A stretch of DNA of 64,000 bases from CAWIJJ01 sp963836405 (GCA_963836405.1 CAWIJL010000019.1:124001-188000); one strand, 5' to 3'; positions 55,577 to 64,000 are shown, counted from the first letter of the stretch. The notes: generated from the letters alone by a model not told the origin. A program made the numbers and translations.

Positions 55577-56677
55577 GTGAAGCTTGTCGTTTTCGGACTC
55601 TCGGTCAGTTCGTCCTGGGGCAACGGACACGCGACGCTGTGGCGCGGGCTGATCCGCGCGCTTCACGAATTGGGACACCACGTGGTGTTCTTCGAGCGGG
55701 ACACCGACTATTACGCGCGCCATCGCGACTTCACGGAGATGCCGTGGGGCGAGCTGATCCTGTACACCGACTGGGCGTCGGTGCGGCGGCGGGCGTCGAG
55801 CCAGCTTGCCGGCGCGGATGCCGCCATCGTCACGTCCTACTGCCCGGACGCGGTGGATGCGTGCGACACCGTCCTGGGCTCTCCGGCGCGGGTGCGGTGC
55901 TTCTATGACCTCGATACGGGAGTGACTCTGGGCCGGGTGCGGGCGGGCGAAAAGGTGGAGTACATCCCGCCGCAGGGACTGGGCGATTTCGACCTGGTGT
56001 TGAGCTACACGGGGGGCGGCGCGCTGGCGGAGCTGAAGACGCTGCTGGGCGCGCGCCACGTTGCACCTCTTTACGGATCGGTGGATCCCGACCAGCATCG
56101 CCCCACGGCGCCGGAGGAGCGTTTCCGCTGCGATCTCTCGTACCTGGGCACGTACTCGGAAGACCGGCAGCGTTACCTCGAGGATTTCCTTATGGAACCG
56201 GCGCGGCGGCGTCCCGACCTGCGCTTTCTGGTGGGCGGCTCGCTGTATCCGGCGGGTTTCCCCGGTGCGGCCAACGTGGAACTGGTACAGCACGTGCCGG
56301 CGGCCGAGCACTCCGCCTTCTACTGCTCCTCGCGCGTCACCCTGAGCATCACGCGACCGCCGATGGCGGCGATGGGCTACTGCCCTTCGGGACGGCTGTT
56401 CGAGGCCGCGGCCTGCGGAGTGCCGATTCTCACGGACGAATGGGAGGGCCTGGATTATTTCTTCGAACCCGCGCGCGAGATCCTGGTGGCGCGAACCACG
56501 GGACACGCGATGGACGCGCTTTCCATGTCCGAAGAACAACTGGCGAGGATCGGGCAGGCGGGGCGCGAACGGGTGCTCTCGGTGCATACGTCCGCGCGGC
56601 GGGCGCTGGACCTCGAAAATATCCTGGAAGCGGCTGTAAGCCTGCCAGTGGAACGCGGGAGAGCGGTCAGCGAGTAA
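55577..56677 (+). CDS. Glycosyltransferase, CgeB-like (GT-B fold)
   Basis: A 366-residue protein with two Rossmann-like halves, starting at GTG 55577 (VKLVVFGLSVSSSWGNGHAT). The C-terminal half carries the CgeB-type signature: CDLSYLGTYSEDRQRYLEDF near 180, FYCSSRVTLSITRPPM near 255, and GRLFEAAACGVPILTDEWEG near 275, the expected nucleotide-sugar-binding region of GT-B enzymes. No membrane segment is present. It starts a four-gene run (glycosyltransferase, PIG-L, PRTase-kinase, HAD) suggestive of a small glycosylated metabolite or surface sugar. Confidence 0.82.
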   Translation: MKLVVFGLSVSSSWGNGHATLWRGLIRALHELGHHVVFFERDTDYYARHRDFTEMPWGELILYTDWASVRRRASSQLAGADAAIVTSYCPDAVDACDTVLGSPARVRCFYDLDTGVTLGRVRAGEKVEYIPPQGLGDFDLVLSYTGGGALAELKTLLGARHVAPLYGSVDPDQHRPTAPEERFRCDLSYLGTYSEDRQRYLEDFLMEPARRRPDLRFLVGGSLYPAGFPGAANVELVQHVPAAEHSAFYCSSRVTLSITRPPMAAMGYCPSGRLFEAAACGVPILTDEWEGLDYFFEPAREILVARTTGHAMDALSMSEEQLARIGQAGRERVLSVHTSARRALDLENILEAAVSLPVERGRAVSE

Positions 56678-56687
56678 GGGCCCCGCC

Positions 56688-57476
56688 ATGTCCGTTCATC
56701 CAAGCCTGGGGAAAGGCCCGGTCATGCTGGTGGCAGCGCATCCGGACGATGAAACCATCGGGGCGGGCGGGATGCTGCCGCGGTTCGCGGAGGTGACGGT
56801 AGTCCACGTGACGGATGGGGCGCCGCGCAATCCGGCGGACGCCATGGCCGCGGGGTACTCGAGCCGCCGGGACTACGCGCGCGCGAGATCGCGCGAATTG
56901 CGCAATGCGCTGGAGGTGGCGGGCATTCCGCAGGCCGCTTCCGTGTCGCTCGATTTCGTCGATCAGGAGACGGCGCTCGACTTGGCGTACCTGACGCTGC
57001 ACCTGCTCACGCTGATCCGGGACCTGCGACCGGCGGTGGTGCTGACCCACGCCTATGAAGGCGGTCATCCGGATAACGACGCGGTCGCGTTCGGCGTGCA
57101 CGCCGCGTGCAGGCTGGAACAGGCGGCTCCGCGGGTTTGGGAGTTCACGTCGTATCACGAGGCGCCCGGGGGCGGGGGCATCGAGACGGGACGCTTCCTC
57201 GGGGGCGGCGATCCGGGCGAAGCGGTGGTGCTTTCGAAAGACGAGCGAAGGCGCAAACGCAGCATGACCGAGTGCTTCGCCACGCAAGCCGGTATGCTGC
57301 GGAATTTCCGGCTGGACAAGGAACGTTATCGCGCGGCGCCGTGCTACGACTTTGGGGAAGCGCCGCACGCGGGGCCGCTTTTCTACGAGCGGCGGGGCTG
57401 GCCGCTCTCCGGCGATCGATGGCGCGAACTGGCGGCGGGCGCGCTGCGGAACATGTCGCTTCCGCCGGTGCTATGA
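56688..57476 (+). CDS. PIG-L/LmbE-type zinc deacetylase
   Basis: A 262-residue enzyme with the zinc motif AAHPDDETIG at residues 16-25 (H18, D21) and the third ligand in AYEGGHPDNDAVAFG. This family removes N-acetyl groups from GlcNAc-containing glycans and thiols such as the bacillithiol and mycothiol precursors. It lies 10 bp after the glycosyltransferase gene, the same pairing used in BshA/BshB and MshA/MshB, but here the glycosyltransferase is of the CgeB type, so a different product is likely. Confidence 0.88.
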   Translation: MSVHPSLGKGPVMLVAAHPDDETIGAGGMLPRFAEVTVVHVTDGAPRNPADAMAAGYSSRRDYARARSRELRNALEVAGIPQAASVSLDFVDQETALDLAYLTLHLLTLIRDLRPAVVLTHAYEGGHPDNDAVAFGVHAACRLEQAAPRVWEFTSYHEAPGGGGIETGRFLGGGDPGEAVVLSKDERRRKRSMTECFATQAGMLRNFRLDKERYRAAPCYDFGEAPHAGPLFYERRGWPLSGDRWRELAAGALRNMSLPPVL

Positions 57477-57590
57477 ACCGGGAAAAGGAGCGAAGTTCCA
57501 ACTTGCGCCGGACCGCCGCAGGTATTACTATCGGTCTAAATCCAGTTACTCAAACCACGGGATGCGTGCCGCTTCTGAAGGCGAGATTGC

Positions 57591-59081
57591 ATGATTGCTT
57601 ACCGCAAGCAGCGTAGGGAAGTACGCACGAGCGAGGTGCTGCGGCAGCTCGAATCCGCGACCGGGTTGGAACGGCAGATGCTGTTCGGCGAACTGGAGGC
57701 GGGCGTGGCCGACGCCTTGTGTCCGGACCGGGATGAGGAACTGCCCGTTCTGAGCGCTCTCCGGCACGGCGAGTGGCGCGGGCTGGGGCTGCCCGAAAAG
57801 ATCGAGATCTCGGTTCCCGAGGGTTTCGCGTATTATGCGCTGGACCCGGAGATGTACCGCATCGCGGCGCGCCGGTTCGTAGCAGAGATGCACCCGTCGC
57901 GGGTAGCCGTAATCGGGATCCGCAGCATCGGGACGACGCTCAGTACGGTGGTGGAACGCGAGCTGCAGCGGCTGGGGGTGAGCACGCGCTCGTGGACGGT
58001 GCGTCCAACCGGCCATCCGTGGGACCGGCAGCTTGCCACGAGTGAAGAGCTGGAGCAGGAATTTCGCGAGTGGGACGGGTGGTTCGCGATTGTGGACGAA
58101 GGGCCGGGGCTGAGCGGCTCGTCGTTCTGCGCGGTGGCGTCGTTTCTAGCGAATGAGCGGATCGTGCTTTTCCCGAGCTGGTCGCCGGACGGCTCGCGAT
58201 TCGTGTGCGAGGCGGCGCGCGAGATGTGGAGCCGGTATCCGAAATACTGCGCGGCTTTCGAGGAGCTGGAACGGTTCCCGGAGGGGACGGATTATTCGGG
58301 CGGCGCGTGGCGCGAGGCGCTTGGCATCCGGGCGGCAGTGCAGCCGCAGCACGAACGGCGCAAGTACCTGGTGGGCGACAGATTGTACAAGTTTGCCGGG
58401 TTCGGACGCTACGGGCGGGCGGCGCTGGAGCGCGCGCGGGCGCTGGAAGGATGGGTGGCGGAGCCGCTGTCGCTCGAACATGGATTTCTGGCATCGCGCT
58501 GGCTGACGGCGCTGCCCGCGAGGGCCAACACGCACCTGGTGGATTTCGCGGCTCGCTACATCGCGGCCGTGCGCCGCCGGTTCGCAACGGGAGCGATGGC
58601 GGATCCCGCGCCACTGATCGAGGCGATTCGCGAGAACTGCGGACTCGAGTGGAGCGAACCGGTGCCGGAAGCGGAAGCCGTGGTACTGGACAACCGGATG
58701 CTGCCGCACGAGTGGCTGGAGACGGCGCAGGGATATCGGAAAGCGGACGCGCTCGATCACGGCGACGATCATTTTCTTCCGGGGCCGCACGATCCGGCTT
58801 GGGACCTGGCCGGTTTCTCGGTGGAATTCGGACTGGACCACGGAGGCGAAGAATACCTGTTGGAAAGGTACGGCCGCGAATCGGGTGACCGTTCGGCGGG
58901 GGCGCGGCTGCCGTTCTATCGCGCGGCGTACCTGGCTTTTCGCCTGGGCTACTGCGAGCTGGCCATTCAGGCGCTGGGCGACTCGGAAGACGGCCGGGGC
59001 TTCGCCGGCGAGCGCAGCCGCTATGTCACGCTGTTGAGGCAGCAACGATGGATGAGGCAGACCAGCCTGTTGTCTGCGTAG
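57591..59081 (+). CDS. Phosphoribosyltransferase-like and kinase-like fusion protein
   Basis: A 496-residue cytosolic protein of unknown function with two recognisable parts. Residues about 75-190 form a PRTase-like fold: VIGIRSIGTTLSTV (107-120) and the PRPP-loop-like VDEGPGLSGSSF (168-179). Residues about 255-485 resemble an aminoglycoside-phosphotransferase-like kinase: RLYKFAGFGRYGRAALE (264-280), VVLDNRMLPHEWL (364-376) as catalytic loop and HGDDHFLPGPHDPAWDLAG (390-408) as the metal-binding segment. Catalytic competence is not proven. It overlaps the HAD gene by 34 bp. Confidence 0.62.
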   Translation: MIAYRKQRREVRTSEVLRQLESATGLERQMLFGELEAGVADALCPDRDEELPVLSALRHGEWRGLGLPEKIEISVPEGFAYYALDPEMYRIAARRFVAEMHPSRVAVIGIRSIGTTLSTVVERELQRLGVSTRSWTVRPTGHPWDRQLATSEELEQEFREWDGWFAIVDEGPGLSGSSFCAVASFLANERIVLFPSWSPDGSRFVCEAAREMWSRYPKYCAAFEELERFPEGTDYSGGAWREALGIRAAVQPQHERRKYLVGDRLYKFAGFGRYGRAALERARALEGWVAEPLSLEHGFLASRWLTALPARANTHLVDFAARYIAAVRRRFATGAMADPAPLIEAIRENCGLEWSEPVPEAEAVVLDNRMLPHEWLETAQGYRKADALDHGDDHFLPGPHDPAWDLAGFSVEFGLDHGGEEYLLERYGRESGDRSAGARLPFYRAAYLAFRLGYCELAIQALGDSEDGRGFAGERSRYVTLLRQQRWMRQTSLLSA

Positions 59082-59392
59082 ACCTGGACGGGGTGCTGAA
59101 CGCGTTCGACGGCTGGCGCGGAGCGGACTTTTTCCATCCGCCGCGGCCGGGAGCGCGCGAGTTCCTGCTGGGACTCCGGCAACGCGGTTACCGGGTAGTG
59201 GTGTTCACGGTGCGCTGGGCGCCACACGTCACGGCGTGGCTCGAAGAGCATGGCTTGGCGCCGATGGTCTCGGAAGTGACCAATCAGAAGCCGCCGGCGC
59301 ATGTGTATGTGGATGACCGGGCGATCTGCTTCCAGGGCGACTTCGGCGCGACGCTGGAGCAGATCGCTGACTTCCGGGCACACTGGGAATAG
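59048..59392 (+). CDS. Small HAD-like phosphatase
   Basis: A 114-residue HAD-superfamily protein without a cap domain. Motif I is CVDLDGVLNAFDGW (DxD), motif II the threonine in VVFTVRW, motif III the lysine in VTNQKPPAHV and motif IV YVDDRAICF. It probably dephosphorylates a small molecule. Its 34-bp overlap with the PRTase-kinase gene makes a shared pathway likely, with the HAD perhaps removing the phosphate of a ribosylated or phosphorylated intermediate. Confidence 0.85.
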   Translation: MDEADQPVVCVDLDGVLNAFDGWRGADFFHPPRPGAREFLLGLRQRGYRVVVFTVRWAPHVTAWLEEHGLAPMVSEVTNQKPPAHVYVDDRAICFQGDFGATLEQIADFRAHWE

Positions 59393-59402
59393 GGGCGGGG
59401 CT

Positions 59403-60248
59403 CTAGGCGGACCGAAGCTTCTTGTACGCCTCCAGGCACTTTTCGGCGGTTTCGATAGGGGGCAGGCGGCTGCCTTCCTGCTCGATCAGGTAGAACTCCA
59501 CTCCGCCCACGCTCTCGGCGGCGGCGAAGATGTCCTTCCACGGCGCCTGGCCTTCACCGAGCAGCACCTTGTAACCCTCGCCCGGACCCCAGTCTTTGAG
59601 GTGAAGGGCCTTGATGCGGCCGGGGTTCGCCTTGATCCAGGCCACCGGGTCGGACTTCACTTCGACGCAGGTGCCGACGTCGAGCTGGAGCATGACGTCT
59701 TTGGGCGTATTGGCGGCCAGCACTTCCATGGGGCGCTTGCCTTCCAGTTCACGGAACTCGGCCTGGTGGTTGTGGTAGCCGGCGTGAATTCCGGCCGCGG
59801 CGAATTTCTCGTCGCCGGCCGTGAGCAGGTCCGCCACCTTTTTCCAGCCGTCGAGGCTCTGGGGATTGCCGGCGCTCGCGAGGACGATGTAGCGGCTGCC
59901 GAGGATCTGGTTCAGCTCGATGGCCTTGGCGATACCGTCGCCGGTGTAGGCGTTGGTGCCGTTGTGGGTCGAATAGCACTTGATGTTCAGATCGTCGAGC
60001 AGCTTGCGGACTTCTTTGGCGTGGTCCGGGGTCCAGGCGAAGTAGGGGGCGTAGAACTCCACCACTTCGTAGCCCTGCTTGGCCACGGCGGTGACAGTGC
60101 CCTTGAGGTCCTTGCCAAGCTCATCGCGGACAGAGTACAACTCGAGACCGATGGGGATGTGCCGCGACTGTGCAGCGGCGGTGAATAGCGGGGTCGCCAA
60201 GGTGGTGGCGAGGAACCCGCGGCGAGAGAAGGAGTGATGCGAAGCCAT
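59403..60248 (-). CDS. Tat-exported sugar phosphate isomerase/epimerase-like TIM barrel
   Basis: A 281-residue xylose-isomerase-like (AP_endonuc_2) barrel. A twin-arginine signal (SFSRRGFLATTLATPLFTAA) shows export in folded form. Metal-site residues appear as E in YEVVEFYAPY, HNHQAEFRE (about 165), LQLDVGTCVE, and the late EQEGS. Such Tat-exported isomerases are numerous in this phylum and are associated with breakdown of plant-derived sugars and inositols; the substrate is unknown. Divergent from the DUF4159 gene with almost no gap. Confidence 0.85.
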   Translation of the reverse strand: MASHHSFSRRGFLATTLATPLFTAAAQSRHIPIGLELYSVRDELGKDLKGTVTAVAKQGYEVVEFYAPYFAWTPDHAKEVRKLLDDLNIKCYSTHNGTNAYTGDGIAKAIELNQILGSRYIVLASAGNPQSLDGWKKVADLLTAGDEKFAAAGIHAGYHNHQAEFRELEGKRPMEVLAANTPKDVMLQLDVGTCVEVKSDPVAWIKANPGRIKALHLKDWGPGEGYKVLLGEGQAPWKDIFAAAESVGGVEFYLIEQEGSRLPPIETAEKCLEAYKKLRSA

Positions 60249-60256
60249 GCGGAACC

Positions 60257-61141
60257 ATGTTATCGCAAACCGCGATGGTATTCTTAAGGCAAGGGCTTGT
60301 GTCGCCTATAACTTTCCGCCGCTGTGGAATCGTCATTTTCGGGACCCTCATCCTCTGGAGCGCCGTATGGGCATTCCAGCGTCCGTTCCGCGAACTGGCG
60401 CCCACCGAATACACCAAATATCCGCTCCCGCCCGATTACCGCGTGCCGGGCGAATGGGTGTTCGGGCGGTTGATGTACCGGCCGGTGGGCCGGTATTACG
60501 GCGGGTTCCAGTATTTGGGCAGTTGGAAGGAAGGCTTCTCCAACTGGGCGATGGACTACCCGCGTTCGGACCGGCACTTCGCGGAGGCGGTGCGGCGGTT
60601 GACGCGGGTGCAGGCGCGCTCGGTGGAGCAGCCGGTGGATCCCGACGATGCCGACATCTTCGACTGGCCATGGCTGTACGGGGTGGAGATGGGGCACTGG
60701 GATCCGACAGACGCCCAGGCCCGGCGCTTGCGCGAGTTCCTGCTGCGGGGCGGATTTCTGATGTGCGACGACTTCCACGGCTCCATCGAGTGGGAGGTGT
60801 TTGCCGATGGCATGAGGAAGGTTTTCCCCGATCGCACCATTGTGGACCTGGACGCCGCCGACCCGATCTTCCACACGATTTACGACCTGGACCAGCGCTA
60901 TCAGGTGCCGGGCGAGTTGTACGTGGAGACCGGGAAGACGTACGAGAAAGGCGAGACCGGCAAGACGCCGCACTGGCGCGGCATCTTCGACGATCATCAT
61001 CGCCTGATGGTGGCCATCTGCCACAACATGGACTTGGGCGATTCCTGGGAACATGCCGATAATCCGCAGTACCCGGAACAGTTCTCGGCGCTGGGCTTGC
61101 GCATCGGGCTCAACTACCTGATCTACTCGATGACTCACTAG
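60257..61141 (+). CDS. DUF4159 protein, membrane-anchored
   Basis: A 294-residue protein with one N-terminal helix (GIVIFGTLILWSAVWAF, about 24-40) and a DUF4159 domain (about 70-292) with the hallmark NWAMDYPRSDRHFAEAVRRL, FDWPWLYGVEMGHWD, LRGGFLMCDDFHG and LMVAICHNMDLGDSWEH. The fold is a ThuA/glutamine-amidotransferase-like flavodoxin type; the function is unknown. In other bacteria DUF4159 genes occur beside MoxR-DUF58 clusters, not seen here. ATG 60275 is an alternative start. Confidence 0.85.
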   Translation: MLSQTAMVFLRQGLVSPITFRRCGIVIFGTLILWSAVWAFQRPFRELAPTEYTKYPLPPDYRVPGEWVFGRLMYRPVGRYYGGFQYLGSWKEGFSNWAMDYPRSDRHFAEAVRRLTRVQARSVEQPVDPDDADIFDWPWLYGVEMGHWDPTDAQARRLREFLLRGGFLMCDDFHGSIEWEVFADGMRKVFPDRTIVDLDAADPIFHTIYDLDQRYQVPGELYVETGKTYEKGETGKTPHWRGIFDDHHRLMVAICHNMDLGDSWEHADNPQYPEQFSALGLRIGLNYLIYSMTH

Positions 61142-61155
61142 AGGCGAAAAAAACG

Positions 61156-61524
61156 ATGAACTGGGGCTTAACGGGAGCCATTCTGATGGCGCTGGCCGTG
61201 GGGCTGGGCGCATTCGGCGCGCACGGGTTGCGCGACCGGCTGGATGCGTATTCGATGGGCGTTTACGAGAAGGCGGTCTTCTACCATTTCATCCACGGGC
61301 TGGGACTGTTGATCGTGGCATTTCTGCCGAAGACGGGGACGTTTTCGGAAACGGCGGCGGCCACGGTGTGCACGCTGCTGCTGGCCGGCATCCTGCTGTT
61401 TTCCGGGAGCCTCTACGTGCTGGCGTTGAGCGGCAACCGGATGCTGGGAGCGATCACGCCATTCGGCGGCATCGCTTTTATCGCGGCGTGGCTGGTGCTG
61501 GCGTGGTACCTGATGCGACACTGA
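61156..61524 (+). CDS. DUF423 membrane protein (YgdD type)
   Basis: A 122-residue inner-membrane protein with four helices (about 7-25, 42-60, 68-88 and 97-118). LAVGLGAFGAHGLRDRLD and YHFIHGLGLLIVAF are the DUF423 signatures. Length is exactly typical. Its function is not known in any organism I can name. It follows the DUF4159 gene by 14 bp and precedes a DinB-like gene by 4 bp. Confidence 0.92.
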   Translation: MNWGLTGAILMALAVGLGAFGAHGLRDRLDAYSMGVYEKAVFYHFIHGLGLLIVAFLPKTGTFSETAAATVCTLLLAGILLFSGSLYVLALSGNRMLGAITPFGGIAFIAAWLVLAWYLMRH

Positions 61525-61528
61525 CGGA

Positions 61529-61990
61529 ATGCTGAGACATACGCTCGCCACACTTGCGTACCGGTGCGGAAAGGCGATGCGGGGGGCGCCGGCGGACTTC
61601 TCCGCATTTCGGGCGGCGCCGGGCACGCGTGCGGCCGGAGAGATCCAGGCACACATCTCGGACCTTTTGGACTGGGCGCTGCACCTGGCCGATGGGCGGC
61701 AGGTCTGGCACGATTCCGAGGCGCTTGGCTGGGACCAGGGAGCCGCCCGTTTCTTCGCGGCGGCGGAGGCACTCGACCGCCGGTTGGCCGCCTCCGATTC
61801 TCCGCTCGCCTGCACGGAGGAGCTATTGTTCCAGGGCCCCATCGCGGATGCCCTGTCGCACACCGGGCAGATCGCGCTGCTGCGCCGCATGGCGGACGCG
61901 CCGATCCGCGGGGAGAACTACTATGCCGCCGAGATCGCGGCCGGGCGCGTGGGCAGCGAGCAGGCCGCGCCGCGGGCGGAATTCGACTGA
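61529..61990 (+). CDS. DinB-like four-helix protein
   Basis: A 153-residue protein with the helical periodicity of the DinB/YfiT superfamily. Histidines placed like the metal ligands occur in IQAHISDLLDWAL (about 42) and in DALSHTGQIALLRRMADAPI (about 115-135). Family members are putative thiol S-transferases using bacillithiol or similar cofactors. It is not in a recognised pathway here but lies only 2-3 kb from the PIG-L gene. No membrane segment is present. Confidence 0.75.
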   Translation: MLRHTLATLAYRCGKAMRGAPADFSAFRAAPGTRAAGEIQAHISDLLDWALHLADGRQVWHDSEALGWDQGAARFFAAAEALDRRLAASDSPLACTEELLFQGPIADALSHTGQIALLRRMADAPIRGENYYAAEIAAGRVGSEQAAPRAEFD

Positions 61991-62093
61991 GAAGCGATCC
62001 GTATCGTTGTTTACAACCCGCGGCCGGCGGGAGCGATACACTGGATGGCAAGTGTTCAGAGGGGTAAGAGTCCGGCTTCCCATTTTCCGCGGA

Positions 62094-62450
62094 ATGGCGG
62101 CGTGGGGACTCGCCCTGCTCTTCACGGCACTGCATGCCAGCCCCCTGCTGTTGGCGGGAACCGCGGACCGGGGATGCTGCAAGAACGGGCACGCCTGCTG
62201 CCGCCGCGCTCGCGGGGCACGCGGGCCGGCGGCCATCGCCACTCCGGCGTGCGGCAGCCGGTGCAGCACCGCCGGGTGGGCCGCGCCAGGCACTCTGCCG
62301 GGGATTGTACCGGAATCCGGCACCACGGCGGCCATTTCGCGATCCGAGACCGGCCGCTCAACCTTCACGACGGCGACGCTGCTCCCGCAGCATACGTTTT
62401 CCCTGTTTCAAAGACCTCCTCCCCTCTGCTCTCAGCAGCCTGTGGCATAA
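62094..62450 (+). CDS. Small secreted cysteine-rich protein of unknown function
   Basis: A 118-residue product beginning with a signal sequence (MAAWGLALLFTALHASPLLL) followed by CCKNGHACCRRA and further Cys residues, then a low-complexity Ser/Thr/Pro tail. The Cys/His clustering suggests metal binding. No close family is recognised. It lies 24 bp before the TonB-dependent receptor start, so it might work with that receptor. Codon use resembles its neighbours. Another start slightly upstream is possible. Confidence 0.5.
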   Translation: MAAWGLALLFTALHASPLLLAGTADRGCCKNGHACCRRARGARGPAAIATPACGSRCSTAGWAAPGTLPGIVPESGTTAAISRSETGRSTFTTATLLPQHTFSLFQRPPPLCSQQPVA

Positions 62451-62474
62451 CTCCAAAAACAGGGGGGAGAAATT

Positions 62475-64000
62475 GTGAAGTATCCGGGGATATTGTGTTT
62501 GCTGGCGTGCGCGATCTGCGCGCCGGCGCAGGAATCGATTCAATCGGGCAGCGTGGGGGGACAGGTCACGGACCCGTCGGGCGCGACGGTGGCGGAAGCG
62601 AAAATCACCGTCCGGCAAACGGAAACCAACATGAGCTTTTCGGCGCTCACGGACCGCGAAGGCCACTTCCGTCTTCCAAACCTGCGGCCGGGGCCGTACG
62701 AGATCCGGGTGGGGCGTCCGGGCTTCGCCGACTGGGTACGGCAGATTCGGCTGGGAGGAGGTTCCGCGTTCGAACTGCCGGTTTCGCTGAAACTGGCGGC
62801 GGACGCCTCGACGATCGAGGTGAAGAGCGAAGAGACTCTGCTGGAGGGGGCGCGGAGCCAGATTGCGGCCACGGTGCGGGAGAGCGAGATCCGGGACCTG
62901 CCGTTGAGCGGCCGCAGTTTTCTGGAACTGGCGCTGCTGGCGCCGGGCGTTTCGCAGACCAATACCGGGAGCACGCAACTGTTCACGGAAACGTCGGCGG
63001 TTCCGGGCCAGGGCATCTCGATCGGGAGCCAGCGGAATTTTTCGAACGGCTTCGTGGTGGACGGGCTTTCGGCGAATGACGACGCGGCGGGGCTGGCGGG
63101 CGCATTTTACGGGCTCGACACCATCAGCGAACTTCAGGTTGTCACCGCCGGGGGGCAGGCGGAGTTCGGCCGGGCGATGGCAGGATATGTCAGCCTGGTG
63201 ACGAAGAGCGGCACGAATACCCTGCACGGCGACCTCTACGGATATTTTCGGAATCAGCGCTTCAACGCGAGGAACGCGCTTTCGGGGAACAAGCTGCCGA
63301 TGACCGAAGCCCAGTACGGCGGGAGCGCGGGGGGACCGGTGCGCGAGAACCGCACCTTCTACTTTGCCAACGTGGAGCATCGCGCGTTGAATCAATCGGG
63401 CCTGGTGACCATCAGCGACGCGAACGTGGCGGCGATCAACGCGCGCCTGGGGGCCATCGGGTACCAGGGACCGCTCATCTCGACCGGCCTGTATCCCAAT
63501 CCGGTTCACGCAGACAATGTGCTGGCGAAGATCGACCACCAGATCAGCCGGCGGGATCAGTTGACGGCGCGTTACAGCCTTTACCGGGTCCACAGCGAGA
63601 ATGCGCGGGGCGCCGGCGCGCTGAACGCCGTGACGGCCGCAGCGGGGCTGGACAGCAGCGACCACACCTTGGCAGCGGGAAACGTGCTGACGCTCACGGC
63701 GCACCTGGTGAACGAAACGCGCGGCCAGTATACGCACAGCGATCTGCGGGCGGACCCGAACGACGCTGCCGGGCCGGCCGTAAGTATCGCCGGGGTGGCG
63801 ACTTTCGGGCGGGCACCCGGATCGCCCACGCGGCGGAAGAACGGCCTGGTCCAGATCGTCAACAATCTCGCCTATCAATCCGGCGCGCACGCCATTCGCG
63901 TGGGAGCCGACTTCCTGAATAACAATACGGAGATCACGTTTCCGCGCGCGTCCCGGGGAAGTTACTCGTTTTCCTCGCTGGCTAACTTCCTGGCGGGAAC
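62475..64000 (+). CDS. TonB-dependent receptor with carboxypeptidase-regulatory domain (Oar-like), 5' part
   Basis: The first 508 codons of an outer-membrane receptor that continues beyond the window. It starts at GTG 62475 with a GGGGGAG ribosome site. A signal peptide (YPGILCLLACAICAPAQ) is followed by a CarboxypepD_reg-like domain (about 25-115, GSVGGQVTDPSGATVAEAKI), a plug domain (about 130-240, LPLSGRSFLELALLAPGV and ELQVVTAGGQAEFGRAMAGY) and the first barrel strands (SLVTKSGTNTLHGDLYGYFR). This architecture is abundant in Acidobacteriota and often used for uptake of large carbohydrates. It would be powered by the TonB systems at 3357 and 21070. Confidence 0.92.
   Translation, partial: MKYPGILCLLACAICAPAQESIQSGSVGGQVTDPSGATVAEAKITVRQTETNMSFSALTDREGHFRLPNLRPGPYEIRVGRPGFADWVRQIRLGGGSAFELPVSLKLAADASTIEVKSEETLLEGARSQIAATVRESEIRDLPLSGRSFLELALLAPGVSQTNTGSTQLFTETSAVPGQGISIGSQRNFSNGFVVDGLSANDDAAGLAGAFYGLDTISELQVVTAGGQAEFGRAMAGYVSLVTKSGTNTLHGDLYGYFRNQRFNARNALSGNKLPMTEAQYGGSAGGPVRENRTFYFANVEHRALNQSGLVTISDANVAAINARLGAIGYQGPLISTGLYPNPVHADNVLAKIDHQISRRDQLTARYSLYRVHSENARGAGALNAVTAAAGLDSSDHTLAAGNVLTLTAHLVNETRGQYTHSDLRADPNDAAGPAVSIAGVATFGRAPGSPTRRKNGLVQIVNNLAYQSGAHAIRVGADFLNNNTEITFPRASRGSYSFSSLANFLAG

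Noticed and set aside
55577..57476. Bacillithiol or mycothiol biosynthesis (GT plus PIG-L)
   Set aside because: The glycosyltransferase is CgeB-like rather than BshA/MshA-like, and no BshC or MshC ligase is nearby.

Overview
The window is GC-rich chromosomal DNA that looks like an Acidobacteriota genome of the Bryobacterales/Solibacteraceae type. The evidence is gene content: an Oar-like TonB-dependent receptor with a carboxypeptidase-regulatory domain, a secreted GH10 xylanase, Tat-exported sugar-metabolism enzymes, a multihaem cytochrome fused to LVIVD repeats, and TonB/ExbB/ExbD/ExbD modules. This placement is inference from families; no rRNA, tRNA, CRISPR array or origin was recognised.

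Layout. 1-2.0 kb: end of a GPH sugar symporter and a xylanase. 2.0-3.3 kb: a gene-poor stretch with a 47-bp direct repeat of the xylanase 3' end, a broken coding remnant and a truncated transposon-type zinc-ribbon gene. 3.3-8.8 kb: TonB, leucyl aminopeptidase and aconitase. 8.8-13.2 kb: a four-gene MacAB-like ABC exporter. 13.2-18.4 kb: cyclophilin, 5'-nucleotidase, DUF971 protein and RelA/SpoT. 18.4-21.9 kb: TPR lipoprotein, two ExbD, ExbB and TonB. 21.9-26.3 kb: secF, secD, yajC and a frame-broken tgt. 26.4-32.0 kb: a Tat-exported epimerase, a rifamycin phosphotransferase (with a RAE-like upstream element), an MFS transporter and a DUF1772 protein.

32.1-46.7 kb is the most unusual part. Nine genes on the plus strand are packed end to end, often with overlapping stop and start codons. 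They encode a cNMP/FHA/four-cluster ferredoxin protein, a polytopic membrane protein with histidines in its helices, a membrane-anchored decahaem cytochrome, a PP2C phosphatase, a Ser/Thr kinase, a pentahaem c554-like cytochrome, an outer-membrane barrel protein, a nine-haem cytochrome with LVIVD repeats, and a double HbpS/GlcG protein. I read this as a trans-envelope electron conduit wired to phospho-threonine and cyclic-nucleotide signalling. Much of this stretch carries single-base indels that break frames while every haem and Fe-S motif stays intact, which points to sequence error rather than decay.

46.7-64 kb: a large hairpin, rsgA, a hydrolase, fumarylacetoacetase with a coupled unknown gene, a four-gene cluster of unknown proteins with internal and tandem duplications (51.1-55.0 kb), an SRPBCC protein, a small-molecule-type cluster (glycosyltransferase, PIG-L deacetylase, phosphoribosyltransferase-kinase fusion, HAD; 55.6-59.4 kb), a TIM-barrel isomerase, DUF4159, DUF423 and DinB-like genes, a small secreted Cys-rich protein, and the start of the TonB-dependent receptor that runs off the right edge.
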